Assembly (NCBI GenBank): GCA_019217005.1 | Contig: JAHBNG010000112.1 | Location: forward strand, 1-50,458 | Length of the DNA stretch: 50,458 bases | Reading direction: 5' to 3' | Origin: Chloroflexi bacterium TSY | GTDB lineage: Bacteria > Chloroflexota > Anaerolineae > Caldilineales > Caldilineaceae | Shown here: piece after piece, positions 18,367-26,846 of the stretch | How the letters are laid out: each line of letters opens with the position of its first letter | Position numbering within the stretch: the first letter of the stretch is position 1 | Translations under genes and position numbers: made by a program | Notes under the pieces: model-generated | Seen by the model: only the letters and a program-made list of their open reading frames with translations | What the model was told of the DNA's origin: nothing | Database searches by the model: none

Positions 18367-18828
18367 ATGACACGTAGCATAAGATATCAAGGCGCAGTCA
18401 TTCAAAACCACCACATTCTGCTGATTAAGAATTGTCAATTTAAAGACAATCTCGAATATTAGTCTATGCCCGGCGGCGGTAGAGAAGAAGGTGAAACAGA
18501 GGAAGAATGTGTGGCTCGTGAGCTAAAAGAAGAGACACACCTAGCTGTAAATGTGAGGCGACTTCTACAAGATGAAGCAAGTCCACCTGGAAGCTTTTAT
18601 GATTGGTTCAAAACCTATGAGTGTACGCCGATTGGTGGTGAAGCACGTCCTGGTAGCGAACCGGAATTTGACCTTGAACCACACAAGTTCGGGTATGAGA
18701 TTATTGAAGTAGCGTGGTTCGATTTACGAGATGAATCGACATGGACAGTTGAATGTTTGAACAGTTCGATTACATATGCCACAATGCGCAGAATCTCACA
18801 GGTGCTAGGATACAGGAATCAGAGGTAA
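18367..18828 (+). pseudogene. NUDIX hydrolase with an internal amber codon
   Basis: The frame from ATG at 18367 reads MTRSIRYQGAVIQNHHILLI, then a TAG at 18460-18462, then SMPGGGREEGETEEECVARE and the rest of a NUDIX domain to 18828. The NUDIX box is almost complete (G-x5-E-x7-R-E-x-x-E-E) but has His where the box normally has Gly. Homologues have Trp before the PGGG segment, so the stop is a TGG-to-TAG change. A downstream ATG at 18466 could still make a 120-residue piece without the first strands, which is unlikely to fold. Either a recent pseudogene or a base-call error. Confidence 0.7.
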
Positions 18829-19045
18829 ACAGCGCAAATGAAAGTGCTGATCAGAATACACGCTAACGTTCTATTCTTGCCAGAACCTGGAGAAGGCGAC
18901 TCTATCTCACAAATGAGATACCGCCTCTCGAACATTGTCGAGCAGGTTTCTGTTTTGCTTTCGAGGGCAATAAAATGCCCATGCCACCTCTGCGTAAGCA
19001 AGATTGAGCGCTACCCGGTTACTAGATCGTTGGATAAAGTTTAAC

Positions 19046-20212
19046 ATGAGCAATCAAGAATTAGCACGTACCCGTGCCACATTGCAGGAACTGGGCGCTG
19101 ACTGGGCACTCTTGAGTTCGTCCGAAAACGTCACCTACGTCAGTCACTATGAAGTTCCGATTGAGTTTGGTCCTCTGGCCCATCTGAGCTATGGACCAGT
19201 CTTGGCACTCTTTGGTGTACAGGCAGATGTCAGTCTGCTAATCACCAATCGCTATTATGCTGATGCAGCACGCCAACAATCCATGTTTGATGACGTGATC
19301 AGTTTCGGCATTCTGGAAGTCTTTGAACCATTTGACAAACAAGAACGGCGCGACAACTTTGTGGTGGCGCTGCGTCAAGCACTCCGTCAGGTTGGTCTAG
19401 GCAATCGTTCCGTGAAATTGGCTGTTGAAGAGCGAACGCTGCCCATGATTGCTCTGCAGACAGTCCAGACGGAGCTGCCACAAGTGGAGTTGGTGGCGGC
19501 GGATGCAGCCTTGGCTCGCGCCCGAATGCGCAAAACACCACGCGAAATCACCCTACTCAAAGAGGCTGCCGAAGTGGTCAATCTTGCGCACAAAGAACTG
19601 ATGCATCTCACTCAACAGGCGGGCATGAGCGAGTATGAACTCTGGTCCGCCATGACCCAGCGCATGCATGAGCATGTAGGGGACAAACTCTACATCGCAG
19701 GCGAGGTGGTCTGTGGTCCACGCAACAAGGGCGTCTCCCCTGGTGGACCAATTGACTATGTGACCCAACCCGGCGATATCGCCGAACTGGACATCAGCCC
19801 ACGCATCAACGGCTACTGGGCAGATATGGCCAACACGATGGTGATTGGAGCCGAACCGACAGCAATTCAAAAGACCTATGCGCGCGCCGCCCGTGAATCC
19901 TTTTATGCTGGTGTCAGCAAGGCGCGACCGGGCAATCGGGCGTGCGACATTTTTACGGCAGCCAGCGATGCCTATAACAAGTATGGGCTAAAGCTCGCAC
20001 ACTATGCAGGTCACGGCATCGGCACCACGGTCAATGAAGCGCCCTGGCTTGTGCCCACCGATGAGACGGTGCTGGAAGCGGGCATGGTGGTCTGCATCGA
20101 GACTGGCTGCTACAGTGAAGAAGCCACCGGCAAATGCGAAAAGATGATGGTGATTCAGCCTAGTGGCGATCCCGACATCTTTCCCGATTTTGCCTGGGGG
20201 ACGTCGATCTGA
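19046..20212 (+). CDS. M24 family metallopeptidase (Xaa-Pro aminopeptidase type)
   Basis: 388 residues. The start at 19046 (MSNQELARTR) fits family N-termini better than the ATG-like start at 19004. The N-terminal creatinase-like domain is followed by the pita-bread fold. Metal ligands are seen in DIAELDISPRINGYWADM (two Asp), LAHYAGHGIG (His), CIETGCY (Glu) and GKCEKMMV (Glu). Family members are proline dipeptidases, aminopeptidases or creatinase-like amidinohydrolases; which applies here cannot be told. It may serve catabolism together with the nearby ABC and dehydrogenase genes, but it is not in an operon with them. Confidence 0.8.
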   Translation: MSNQELARTRATLQELGADWALLSSSENVTYVSHYEVPIEFGPLAHLSYGPVLALFGVQADVSLLITNRYYADAARQQSMFDDVISFGILEVFEPFDKQERRDNFVVALRQALRQVGLGNRSVKLAVEERTLPMIALQTVQTELPQVELVAADAALARARMRKTPREITLLKEAAEVVNLAHKELMHLTQQAGMSEYELWSAMTQRMHEHVGDKLYIAGEVVCGPRNKGVSPGGPIDYVTQPGDIAELDISPRINGYWADMANTMVIGAEPTAIQKTYARAARESFYAGVSKARPGNRACDIFTAASDAYNKYGLKLAHYAGHGIGTTVNEAPWLVPTDETVLEAGMVVCIETGCYSEEATGKCEKMMVIQPSGDPDIFPDFAWGTSI

Positions 20213-20297
20213 GTCCTCATGGCAATTTCAAGGATTTAATTATTCACAGACGGGCAGGATTTGAAGAGAGAACATCTAGATTATTCCGTCAATCTTT

Positions 20298-21134
20298 TTA
20301 GGTGTTGTTACCTCGCAAGCGCTCCAATTCGGCACGCAGGCGCGCATTCTCGTCTTCCGCGGCTTGACGTGCAATGGTTTCTTGAGATGCCTGTTCTTCC
20401 GCAGCTTCGGTCTTGGTCAAAACCAACTCTCCTTCTGCCGTATAGAATCGCATCCAGGTCGTTGTGTCGCGCTCGATCGTTCCTTGCCACGTTCCAACCC
20501 ACAGACCGAGCCGTTCGCTCCACAACCAGCCATGTTCGTTTGGCTCAATGGGTTGATAATGTTGATGTGCATCTAACCGCCAACCGCGCAAACTATTTTT
20601 TGATTCGGGATCCAGATAATCAAAGCAAAAGTACTCATAGGTGGTAAAGGTCTGTTCATAGAGTTCTTTCTTATCTTCCAGATCAATTGTACGAGTGCTC
20701 GGCGAAAGAAATTCAAAGATGACATCTGGATATCGCCCCTCTTCTTCCCATACGACCCATTTCTGGCGTCGATAGCTACCGTCGACATTGAGGACGACAA
20801 ACATATCTGGACCGCGGAAGGTACGTTTAGGCAAGGAAGGATCCGCCATCTCTGCCAACACCGCATTGACCTGGGTCATGTTGAAGTAGATGAACATATT
20901 GCCGCCAGCAAAAAAGTCATCCCGGTCTGACCACAAGTGATCGATGGATTGGAGTCCTAGATTAATTTGAATTCGTTCTCTGTCGTTTTCCATCGGTTCA
21001 CCGTCGCTGCCGGGTAAATCCAAATTTCTATACTTCTCCATTTCGGCTCTAAGAGCCTGCGTAGATGGCGGCGAAAGTATCCATTTGGAAAATCTTCTTG
21101 AGGGCGTTTTTGTCGGCACTTGTAGAGTGGCCAT
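20298..21134 (-). CDS. Uma2 family endonuclease-like protein with coiled-coil tail
   Basis: 278 residues from the ATG at 21134, which follows GGAGGT with good spacing. The Uma2 core shows PDMFVVLNVDGSYRR, the catalytic-like YPDVIFEFLSPST and DLEDKKELYEQTFTTYEYF. The last ~45 residues are a charged, heptad-like helix rich in Glu, Ala and Arg (ENARLRAELERLRG), a common tail in this subfamily. It is only distantly similar to the Uma2 protein at 16063. Monocistronic. Confidence 0.85.
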   Translation of the reverse strand: MATLQVPTKTPSRRFSKWILSPPSTQALRAEMEKYRNLDLPGSDGEPMENDRERIQINLGLQSIDHLWSDRDDFFAGGNMFIYFNMTQVNAVLAEMADPSLPKRTFRGPDMFVVLNVDGSYRRQKWVVWEEEGRYPDVIFEFLSPSTRTIDLEDKKELYEQTFTTYEYFCFDYLDPESKNSLRGWRLDAHQHYQPIEPNEHGWLWSERLGLWVGTWQGTIERDTTTWMRFYTAEGELVLTKTEAAEEQASQETIARQAAEDENARLRAELERLRGNNT

Positions 21135-21223
21135 TTGCTTGACCTCCATCACACGATAATCATGACTGGCAAATTACTTTTCTATTCTATCATAAGCATA
21201 GAGAGTTGGATAGACGGTCAAGA

Positions 21224-21378
21224 GGGGTGGTTCAGAATTAGGTTTACACTTTTGATACATAGATAAAAATCTATATGAGGTCATTTTCTGCCTGAGCATG
21301 GCTCAAAGTAGAAAATATAAACATCTTTTCTCTTTGCAAAAATGTAAACCTAATTGTCCGCCTAAAATGAACCACCCC
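21224..21378. mobile_element. 155-bp miniature element, copy 2
   Basis: Same length, ends (GGGGTGGTTCA...TGAACCACCCC) and internal sequence as 17788-17942. Its own 8-bp duplication, GGTCAAGA, lies at 21216-21223 and 21379-21386. It sits in the promoter-side gap between the Uma2 gene and the SDR gene, about 100 bases upstream of the SDR start, and may affect its transcription. Confidence 0.9.
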
Positions 21379-21475
21379 GGTCAAGATACAATATACTCAA
21401 AGAAGCCTCCACTAGGTTTGCAGATGAGTAGAATCTCCGAAAGTGATTTTCGCCCTAAACGGCAAGGAGAAAATG

Positions 21476-22300
21476 ATGCCATCCAATCTCTTTGACATAA
21501 CCGACAAGATCGCCGTCATCACGGGCGCGGGAGCCAATGGCGGTATTGGACACGCCATTGCGCTGGGGTTTGCGCAGCATGGAGCCAAGGTCGCCGTGTC
21601 GGACATTGATGATGCCGGCGCGCAAACCACGGCGGATGAGATCCAGGCGTTGGGACGCGATGTGCTTGTGCGGCACTGCGATATCTCTCGGCCAGAGGAT
21701 GTGGAGGCGCTGTTTGCCGCGGTGGACGACTATTTTGGTCGCGTGGATATTCTCGTCAATGTACCCTACACCTTTCCCAGCCGTGTCCATCCCGATGAAT
21801 TGGCGTTGGAAGACTGGGAGCAAACCTTGCGCGTCAACTTGACTGGCTACTTTCTCTGTGTGCAGCAGGCCATTCGGCGCATGTTGACCCAAGGAGAGGG
21901 TGCAATTCTCAACATCGGCTCGATTGCGGGCGTTTCCGCCCTGGGACGCGGCAACTTCCCCTACAGCGTCTCCAAGGCGGGTGTTAGCCAGATGACCAAA
22001 GAGCTAGCAATCGAGTACGCCGGACAGGGGATTCGCGTCAATGCGATTTTGCCAGCGCAGGTGATGACGCCCTGCTTCAAAAGCCAATTGCTGGACGATC
22101 CACGATTTAGCGAAAAGCTGCAACAGCGGATGCTAGTGGGCATTCCGCTCAACCGGCTGCTCGACCCCGAAGATTTTGTGGGTCCGGCGCTCTTTCTCTG
22201 TTCCGCGGCGGCTGGTGCGGTCACAGGTGTCCTGCTGCCAGTGGACGGAGGCAATCTTGCCCTCAACGCGGGCGGGAGTCATATCTGGCCGGTTGATTGA
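21476..22300 (+). CDS. SDR family oxidoreductase (FabG/gluconate dehydrogenase type)
   Basis: 274 residues. The second of two adjacent ATGs (21476) is chosen because AGGAG lies six bases before it. Cofactor motif TGAGANGGIG, the active-site Ser in NIGSIAG, and the catalytic Y-S-V-S-K are all present, as is the C-terminal LPVDGGN. It should reduce or oxidise a sugar, sugar acid or ketone with NAD(P)H. It faces the LacI-regulated transporter operon tail to tail and is a plausible partner for metabolising the imported substrate. Confidence 0.85.
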   Translation: MPSNLFDITDKIAVITGAGANGGIGHAIALGFAQHGAKVAVSDIDDAGAQTTADEIQALGRDVLVRHCDISRPEDVEALFAAVDDYFGRVDILVNVPYTFPSRVHPDELALEDWEQTLRVNLTGYFLCVQQAIRRMLTQGEGAILNIGSIAGVSALGRGNFPYSVSKAGVSQMTKELAIEYAGQGIRVNAILPAQVMTPCFKSQLLDDPRFSEKLQQRMLVGIPLNRLLDPEDFVGPALFLCSAAAGAVTGVLLPVDGGNLALNAGGSHIWPVD

Positions 22301-22339
22301 AGTCTGAATGTTAGAGATGATGAGGATTAAGAATATGGG

Positions 22340-22413
22340 ACACGGATGAACACAGATTTCACGGATTGACTCTGAGAGAATCCGTATTCATCCTGAAAAT
22401 TCGTGTTCTTTTT
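22340..22413 (+). terminator. Imperfect long hairpin followed by a T-run
   Basis: The arms ACACGGATGAACACAGATTT and the reverse of AATTCGTGT, plus ACGGATT paired with AATCCGT, fold into a long imperfect stem. TTCTTTTTTC follows at 22405-22414. It lies 40 bases after the SDR stop. Similar ATCCGTG-type intergenic hairpins occur at 40642-40733. Confidence 0.5.
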
Positions 22414-22465
22414 TCAATCCCTATATCATCTCGCCAATCTGGCGCATCATCTTATTCACCTTACC

Positions 22466-23815
22466 CTATTCATAATCCGCTAAGTTTGCCAGCAGTTCCT
22501 CAACCTCAGGTATCATCCGTTCGAAAGCTTCGGCAGCTGTGGCGTTCCCCAACCAAACTTCGCCCAGTTCTTGTTTCCAGAGCGCATCCCATTCAGCATA
22601 CATGGGGTGGATGGGATCATACATGGAGAAGAGGTTATCTTTGCCAGCCAAGAACGCCTCTTTGTTGGATCCTTCCAACCCCTCCGGATTGAGGAACGCC
22701 TCAGAGTCTTGGAACTCCAGAACCACAGGCGTCATCTGTTGCAGATCAAGCAACAGGCTCACACCTAACGAATCGGGACCAGCCAGAAACTTGACAAACT
22801 CCCATGCTTCGTCGGGATGTTCGGAGCTAGCGCTCACAGCAAAGCAACTGCCATCCGCGCGATTGGCGGCAATTTTGCCGACAGGAAGCGGCGCAAAGTC
22901 GAAGGCAAACTCAGCGTTGGCCAAATAGCGTGGCACGCGCCAGTGACCCACCACCTGCATGGCCGCCTTGCCTGCCACAAACATATCACCAATATCAGCT
23001 CGCTGTTCGGCAGAAGGCATCACGCCGTGGACGTTGATCAGGTCGGCCAGCCATTGGACTGCAGCCACCGAATCCTCATCTGCCCCCAAAAATTCGGTTG
23101 GGTTCCGAATGTCATCGTAAAGTGCATGTCCCGTCTGCGTCCACACAACCATGGGCCAGTAATTGGTAAAGACATCGACACCAAATTGATCGGTCTGACC
23201 GTCGTCATCCGAATCTACGGTGAGCGCCAGTGCAGTCGCGAGAAAATCATCCCATATCCAGCCTGCTTCGGGATAAGCCACGCCGGCCGCATCAAACATC
23301 TCCTTGTTATAGAAGACCACCAGAGCAGCCGTGTCAATGGGTAGACAATATTGCTGGCCTTCTTGTTGATAGAGTTCCAAAATGCTCTGGTCATACTTTG
23401 CCATGTCTAGGCCATCGGCGGTGATGTAATCATCAATCGGCAATAGACCGCCCTTGGATGCCAGTGCGTAGGCAATATGGGTGGCAGGATAGAAGACGTC
23501 GGGTGCGAGACCAGCCGCAATGGTTGTCTGCAATTTTTGATAATATTCGCTACTGCGCCCAATGTTTTCAAATTCGACCTTGATATTTGGATGCTGTTCT
23601 TCAAAGGCTTCAATGACGGGCATGGCAACGTTATCAACGCGGGTCTGATCCCAGCGCATAAACCATTTGATGGTGACGACTTCATCCCCTCCAGCTATCG
23701 CACCACTGCTCTCTGCCCCAGGCGCGCCAACAGGCGCACACGCAGCAATAAGCAGGATCAGGATAGATGCGAATCCGGCAACCAGCATTAGCCGTCTTTT
23801 ATCGTTTTTCAGCAT
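22466..23815 (-). CDS. ABC sugar transporter solute-binding lipoprotein
   Basis: 449 residues, last gene of the LacI-controlled cluster. A lipoprotein signal ends in lipobox IAAC, so it is tethered outside the membrane. The mature part is an extracellular binding protein of the MalE/UgpB (cluster B) type: IKWFMRWDQTRVD, EAFEEQHPNIKVEFENI, and the hinge signature FVAGKAAMQVVGHWRVP. It captures a sugar or derivative and feeds the two permeases upstream. Good AAAGGAG site. The gene lies 57 bases after the SDR stop, consistent with one operon. Confidence 0.88.
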   Translation of the reverse strand: MLKNDKRRLMLVAGFASILILLIAACAPVGAPGAESSGAIAGGDEVVTIKWFMRWDQTRVDNVAMPVIEAFEEQHPNIKVEFENIGRSSEYYQKLQTTIAAGLAPDVFYPATHIAYALASKGGLLPIDDYITADGLDMAKYDQSILELYQQEGQQYCLPIDTAALVVFYNKEMFDAAGVAYPEAGWIWDDFLATALALTVDSDDDGQTDQFGVDVFTNYWPMVVWTQTGHALYDDIRNPTEFLGADEDSVAAVQWLADLINVHGVMPSAEQRADIGDMFVAGKAAMQVVGHWRVPRYLANAEFAFDFAPLPVGKIAANRADGSCFAVSASSEHPDEAWEFVKFLAGPDSLGVSLLLDLQQMTPVVLEFQDSEAFLNPEGLEGSNKEAFLAGKDNLFSMYDPIHPMYAEWDALWKQELGEVWLGNATAAEAFERMIPEVEELLANLADYE

Positions 23816-23872
23816 GTGATTCTCCTTTGTGTGATAGTATAATTACAAGATTTACGGAAATATAGATTCAGC

Positions 23873-24574
23873 CTACACAGAATGGGTAATGCCACCATCT
23901 ACGCGGATATTCTGTCCTGTAATATAGGCTGCCCCGTCCGAGACCAAGAACGCAGTAGTCTCCGCAATTTCGCTGACTGTGCCATAACGCGCCATGGGGA
24001 TTCTGCTGCGAAATTCCTCTTTTTCTGGCAAGCTGTCAATGAAACTCGGCAGAATATTGTTCATGCGAATATTTTTTGACGCGTATTCATTGGCGTATAG
24101 TTTCGTGAAGGCCGCCAAACTCGAGCGAAATGCCCCCGAAGTGGGAAAGGCAGGATCGGGTTCAAACGTCGCGTACGTTGAAATATTGACAATCGAGCCG
24201 CCACCATTTTTCTCCAAATGTGGCGTAACCAATCGGCTGATTCGCACGACGTGTAGGAAATAGACTTCCATCCCCAAATGCCAATCTTCATCGCTGATCT
24301 CGAGTATTTTCCCCTTTGGTCCATGCCCTGCGCTATTGATTACGCAATCAATTCGGCCATACGAATCGACTGCGATCTGAACAAACCGTTCTAAATCGGC
24401 CACATTACGATTGGAGCCTGTGAACCCGATGCCGCCTAACTCCTTGGCCAAGGCTTCGCCTTTGCCGGAGGATGAGAGGATGGCGACTCTATACTGCTGT
24501 TCGGCCAATTTGCGCGCAATAGCCGCCCCCATGCCGCTCCCCGCAGCCGTGATCAATGCCACTTTCTGATCCAT
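23873..24574 (-). CDS. SDR-fold protein lacking the canonical Tyr-x3-Lys
   Basis: 233 residues from the ATG at 24574 behind GAGGAG. The nucleotide-binding part is normal (TAAGSGMGAAIA, NSAGHGP), and the Ser region is NISTYATF. Where catalytic Y-x-x-x-K is expected, the sequence reads S-G-A-F-R (PTSGAFRSSLAAFTKLYANE), so Tyr becomes Ser and Lys becomes Arg. The C-terminal ITGQNIRVDGG is intact. The gene sits between the permease and binding-protein genes in an operon with 34-57 base gaps. It could be a divergent enzyme or a non-catalytic sensor or scaffold. Confidence 0.8.
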   Translation of the reverse strand: MDQKVALITAAGSGMGAAIARKLAEQQYRVAILSSSGKGEALAKELGGIGFTGSNRNVADLERFVQIAVDSYGRIDCVINSAGHGPKGKILEISDEDWHLGMEVYFLHVVRISRLVTPHLEKNGGGSIVNISTYATFEPDPAFPTSGAFRSSLAAFTKLYANEYASKNIRMNNILPSFIDSLPEKEEFRSRIPMARYGTVSEIAETTAFLVSDGAAYITGQNIRVDGGITHSV

Positions 24575-24608
24575 GAACCGTTCTCCTCTGAAATGTTTAT
24601 CGTCAGTG

Positions 24609-25499
24609 TTATCCCTTGGACCCGCCCGACCCAACCAGAGCAATTCCGCCAATAAAGTACTTTTGGGCCACAAAAAAGACGAGCAATGGAACCAACATCG
24701 CAACCGCTGAAGCGGCCATAAATAGATGCCATTCTGTGAAATACTCGGTGCGGAAGGTGTACAACCCGATGGGAACGGTATACTTTGAATCGGACGCGAG
24801 ATAGATCAATGGACCAAAAAAATCACGCCACGATTCTAGAAATTCAAAGACTGCCACGACGCCTAATGCGGCGGTCGATGTAGGCAAAATGATGTGCATG
24901 AAAATGCGAAAGTAGCCTGCCCCATCAATTTTGGCCGCGTCATCCAGTTCGAGCGGAATTGTCATGAAATATTGCCACAGCAGAAAGATCGAAAAGGCGC
25001 TACCAAAGAAATTGGGCAGAATGAGTGGATAATATGTGTCGAGCCACCCTAGATATTTGAACAGCACAAAGCGCGGAATGATCATGACATGAAAGGGGAT
25101 CATCATGGTGCTCAACACAACCAGAAAGAGCGTGTTGCGGCCACGAAAACGCAATCGTGCAAAGCCAAAAGCAACGATTGCTGAACTGATTACCTGACCA
25201 ATCGTGCTGATGATAGCGATAAAAGCGCTATTCAGATAATAGATATTGAATGGACGGGCGCTGAGGGCAATGGGATAGTTCTCCCAGGCAATGGGATTGG
25301 GAATCCATGTCGGTGGAAATTGAAGCGTCTGTTGCTCGGTCTTCAGCGACGTGCTGATGGTCCAAAAAAAGGGGACGAGAATCATGACCGTGCCCAGAAT
25401 CAACAGAGCATAAATCGACGTGCGGCTCAGCCAGTAGAGAAGCTTCTCTGCGCGCATCTGCTGCTGCTGCTGAGGGGTGGTTTGTGCGATGCTTGCCAT
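24609..25499 (-). CDS. ABC sugar transporter permease (MalG type)
   Basis: 296 residues from the ATG at 25499 behind GGAGA. Six membrane spans are predicted by eye, and the EAA loop is complete: ELDDAAKIDGAGYFRIFMHI then ILP. The tail IGGIALVGSGGSKG is like the family's AGLTAGAVKG end. With the partner permease it forms the membrane channel of a carbohydrate ABC importer; no ATPase is encoded nearby, so a shared MsmK/UgpC-type ATPase elsewhere is expected. The start of the next gene lies 34 bases downstream. Confidence 0.9.
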   Translation of the reverse strand: MASIAQTTPQQQQQMRAEKLLYWLSRTSIYALLILGTVMILVPFFWTISTSLKTEQQTLQFPPTWIPNPIAWENYPIALSARPFNIYYLNSAFIAIISTIGQVISSAIVAFGFARLRFRGRNTLFLVVLSTMMIPFHVMIIPRFVLFKYLGWLDTYYPLILPNFFGSAFSIFLLWQYFMTIPLELDDAAKIDGAGYFRIFMHIILPTSTAALGVVAVFEFLESWRDFFGPLIYLASDSKYTVPIGLYTFRTEYFTEWHLFMAASAVAMLVPLLVFFVAQKYFIGGIALVGSGGSKG

Positions 25500-25598
25500 A
25501 TCTATTCTCCAATGTCCGGCGAACGACCACAAATTGTGTGAAAGCCGATTGGTCAGTCGGGGGAGTGCAACTTCACATACAATTTAGGATATCACCCA

Positions 25599-26555
25599 TT
25601 ATCCCCGGTTTTGCTCAAGCAATTCACCTTCATAGTAGACCCACGCCTTAGAGGTGCGGAAGACGAGAATGGTCAGCACCATGATCAAGATCGTCACGAC
25701 CACGGCCATCGTTGATGCATAGCCCATCTTGAAGCGCTGGAACGCGTTTTGGAAAAGATAGTAGTAGAAAAAGAGCGACGCGTTGCGCGGCCCGCCATTG
25801 GTCATCACATAGGCTTGCGTGAAGAGTTTGAACGTATCGATCATGCCCGTGATCAGGTTGAAAAAGATCACGGGAGAGAGCATGGGGATGGTGATGGCCA
25901 AAAACTTGCGCCACGCACCGGCCCCATCTACATTGGCGGCATCATAGAGATCTTGCGAAATGCTCTGTAGTCCCGAGAGGTAAATGAGCATGTTTCGCCC
26001 CATGGCCGACCAGACCGCCATGATCATCAGGGACGGCAATACCCACGTTGTAGATTCCAACCACGCCGGTCCCTGAATACCAAAAGCGTTCCACAGAAAG
26101 CCATTGAGAATCCCATAGCGTGGATTGTAGATCCACATCCAGAGCAGTGAGATTGCAACGGGTGGCAGCACAACGGGCATGTAGTAGAGGACACGCCACA
26201 TTCCCAGGAGCTTCACTCGTTGATTGAGCAATAACGCAGTTAGCAGTCCAGCCGCGATGCCCAGGGGAACACGACCAAGGCCATAAAGAACGGTCACTTT
26301 GAGCGATTGGCCAAAGAGATCGTCTTGGAAGAGCTTTGCATAGTTGTCTATTCCAATAAAGCGCGGCGTGCCGATTAGATCCCACCTGTGGAAGCTCAGG
26401 ACAGCGGTCGCGATCATCGGTCCCAGGCTAAAGATGAGAAACCCAATGACCCAGATAGAAACACAGAGATAGCCAGCCAGACTCTCTTTTTGGTACATAT
26501 TGAGGCGGGGGAGCGTGATCAGATTGCGTTTGGGTGTTGCGGCCAGTTCGGTCAT
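25599..26555 (-). CDS. ABC sugar transporter permease (MalF type)
   Basis: 318 residues from the ATG at 26555 behind GAGGAG. An N-terminal span (YLCVSIWVIGFLIFSL) precedes the transport core; the EAA loop is DLYDAANVDGAGAWRKFLAI then TIPML. It pairs with the MalG-type permease 99 bases downstream and is the first structural gene after lacI. A 141-bp miniature element lies just upstream, between it and lacI, and may have brought or blocked promoter sequence. Confidence 0.9.
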   Translation of the reverse strand: MTELAATPKRNLITLPRLNMYQKESLAGYLCVSIWVIGFLIFSLGPMIATAVLSFHRWDLIGTPRFIGIDNYAKLFQDDLFGQSLKVTVLYGLGRVPLGIAAGLLTALLLNQRVKLLGMWRVLYYMPVVLPPVAISLLWMWIYNPRYGILNGFLWNAFGIQGPAWLESTTWVLPSLMIMAVWSAMGRNMLIYLSGLQSISQDLYDAANVDGAGAWRKFLAITIPMLSPVIFFNLITGMIDTFKLFTQAYVMTNGGPRNASLFFYYYLFQNAFQRFKMGYASTMAVVVTILIMVLTILVFRTSKAWVYYEGELLEQNRG

Positions 26556-26616
26556 GTCACTCCTCGTTTCCCTTGTATACCGCACTCGCTCATAAACTTA
26601 AAATAGATTCGTCTAT

Positions 26617-26757
26617 CACTATGTTTGCACTTTTGCATTTTAATTAACCTAACATCGTTTACAGGCGCTATTTTGGCTCAAAAACGTACCAAAATGGACG
26701 TTTACATAATCAAAAAGCGCCTATTACTTAACATAATCAAAAAGTGCAAAGATAGTG
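26617..26757. mobile_element. 141-bp miniature inverted-repeat element
   Basis: The left end CACTATGTTTGCACTTTT pairs with the right end AAAAGTGCAAAGATAGTG (one mismatch). GTCTAT is duplicated at 26611-26616 and 26758-26763. Inside are two direct copies of CATAATCAAAAAG followed by C or T and GC. It is non-coding and sits between lacI and the permease operon. Confidence 0.8.
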
Positions 26758-26846
26758 GTCTATTTTATTTGGCTGAAAACGGCCAAATTTATCTTAAGTT
26801 TATGCCAGTACTCAGTATATACAATACTCCAAATCAATTTTTGATA

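Noticed and set aside
18838..19044. 68-residue ORF between the NUDIX relic and the M24 peptidase
   Set aside because: No ribosome site and no recognisable domain; it overlaps small palindromes and ends at the peptidase start.
16063..21134. A defence island built from the two Uma2 genes
   Set aside because: They are 3.5 kb apart, differently oriented, dissimilar, and no restriction, toxin-antitoxin or other defence genes lie near them.
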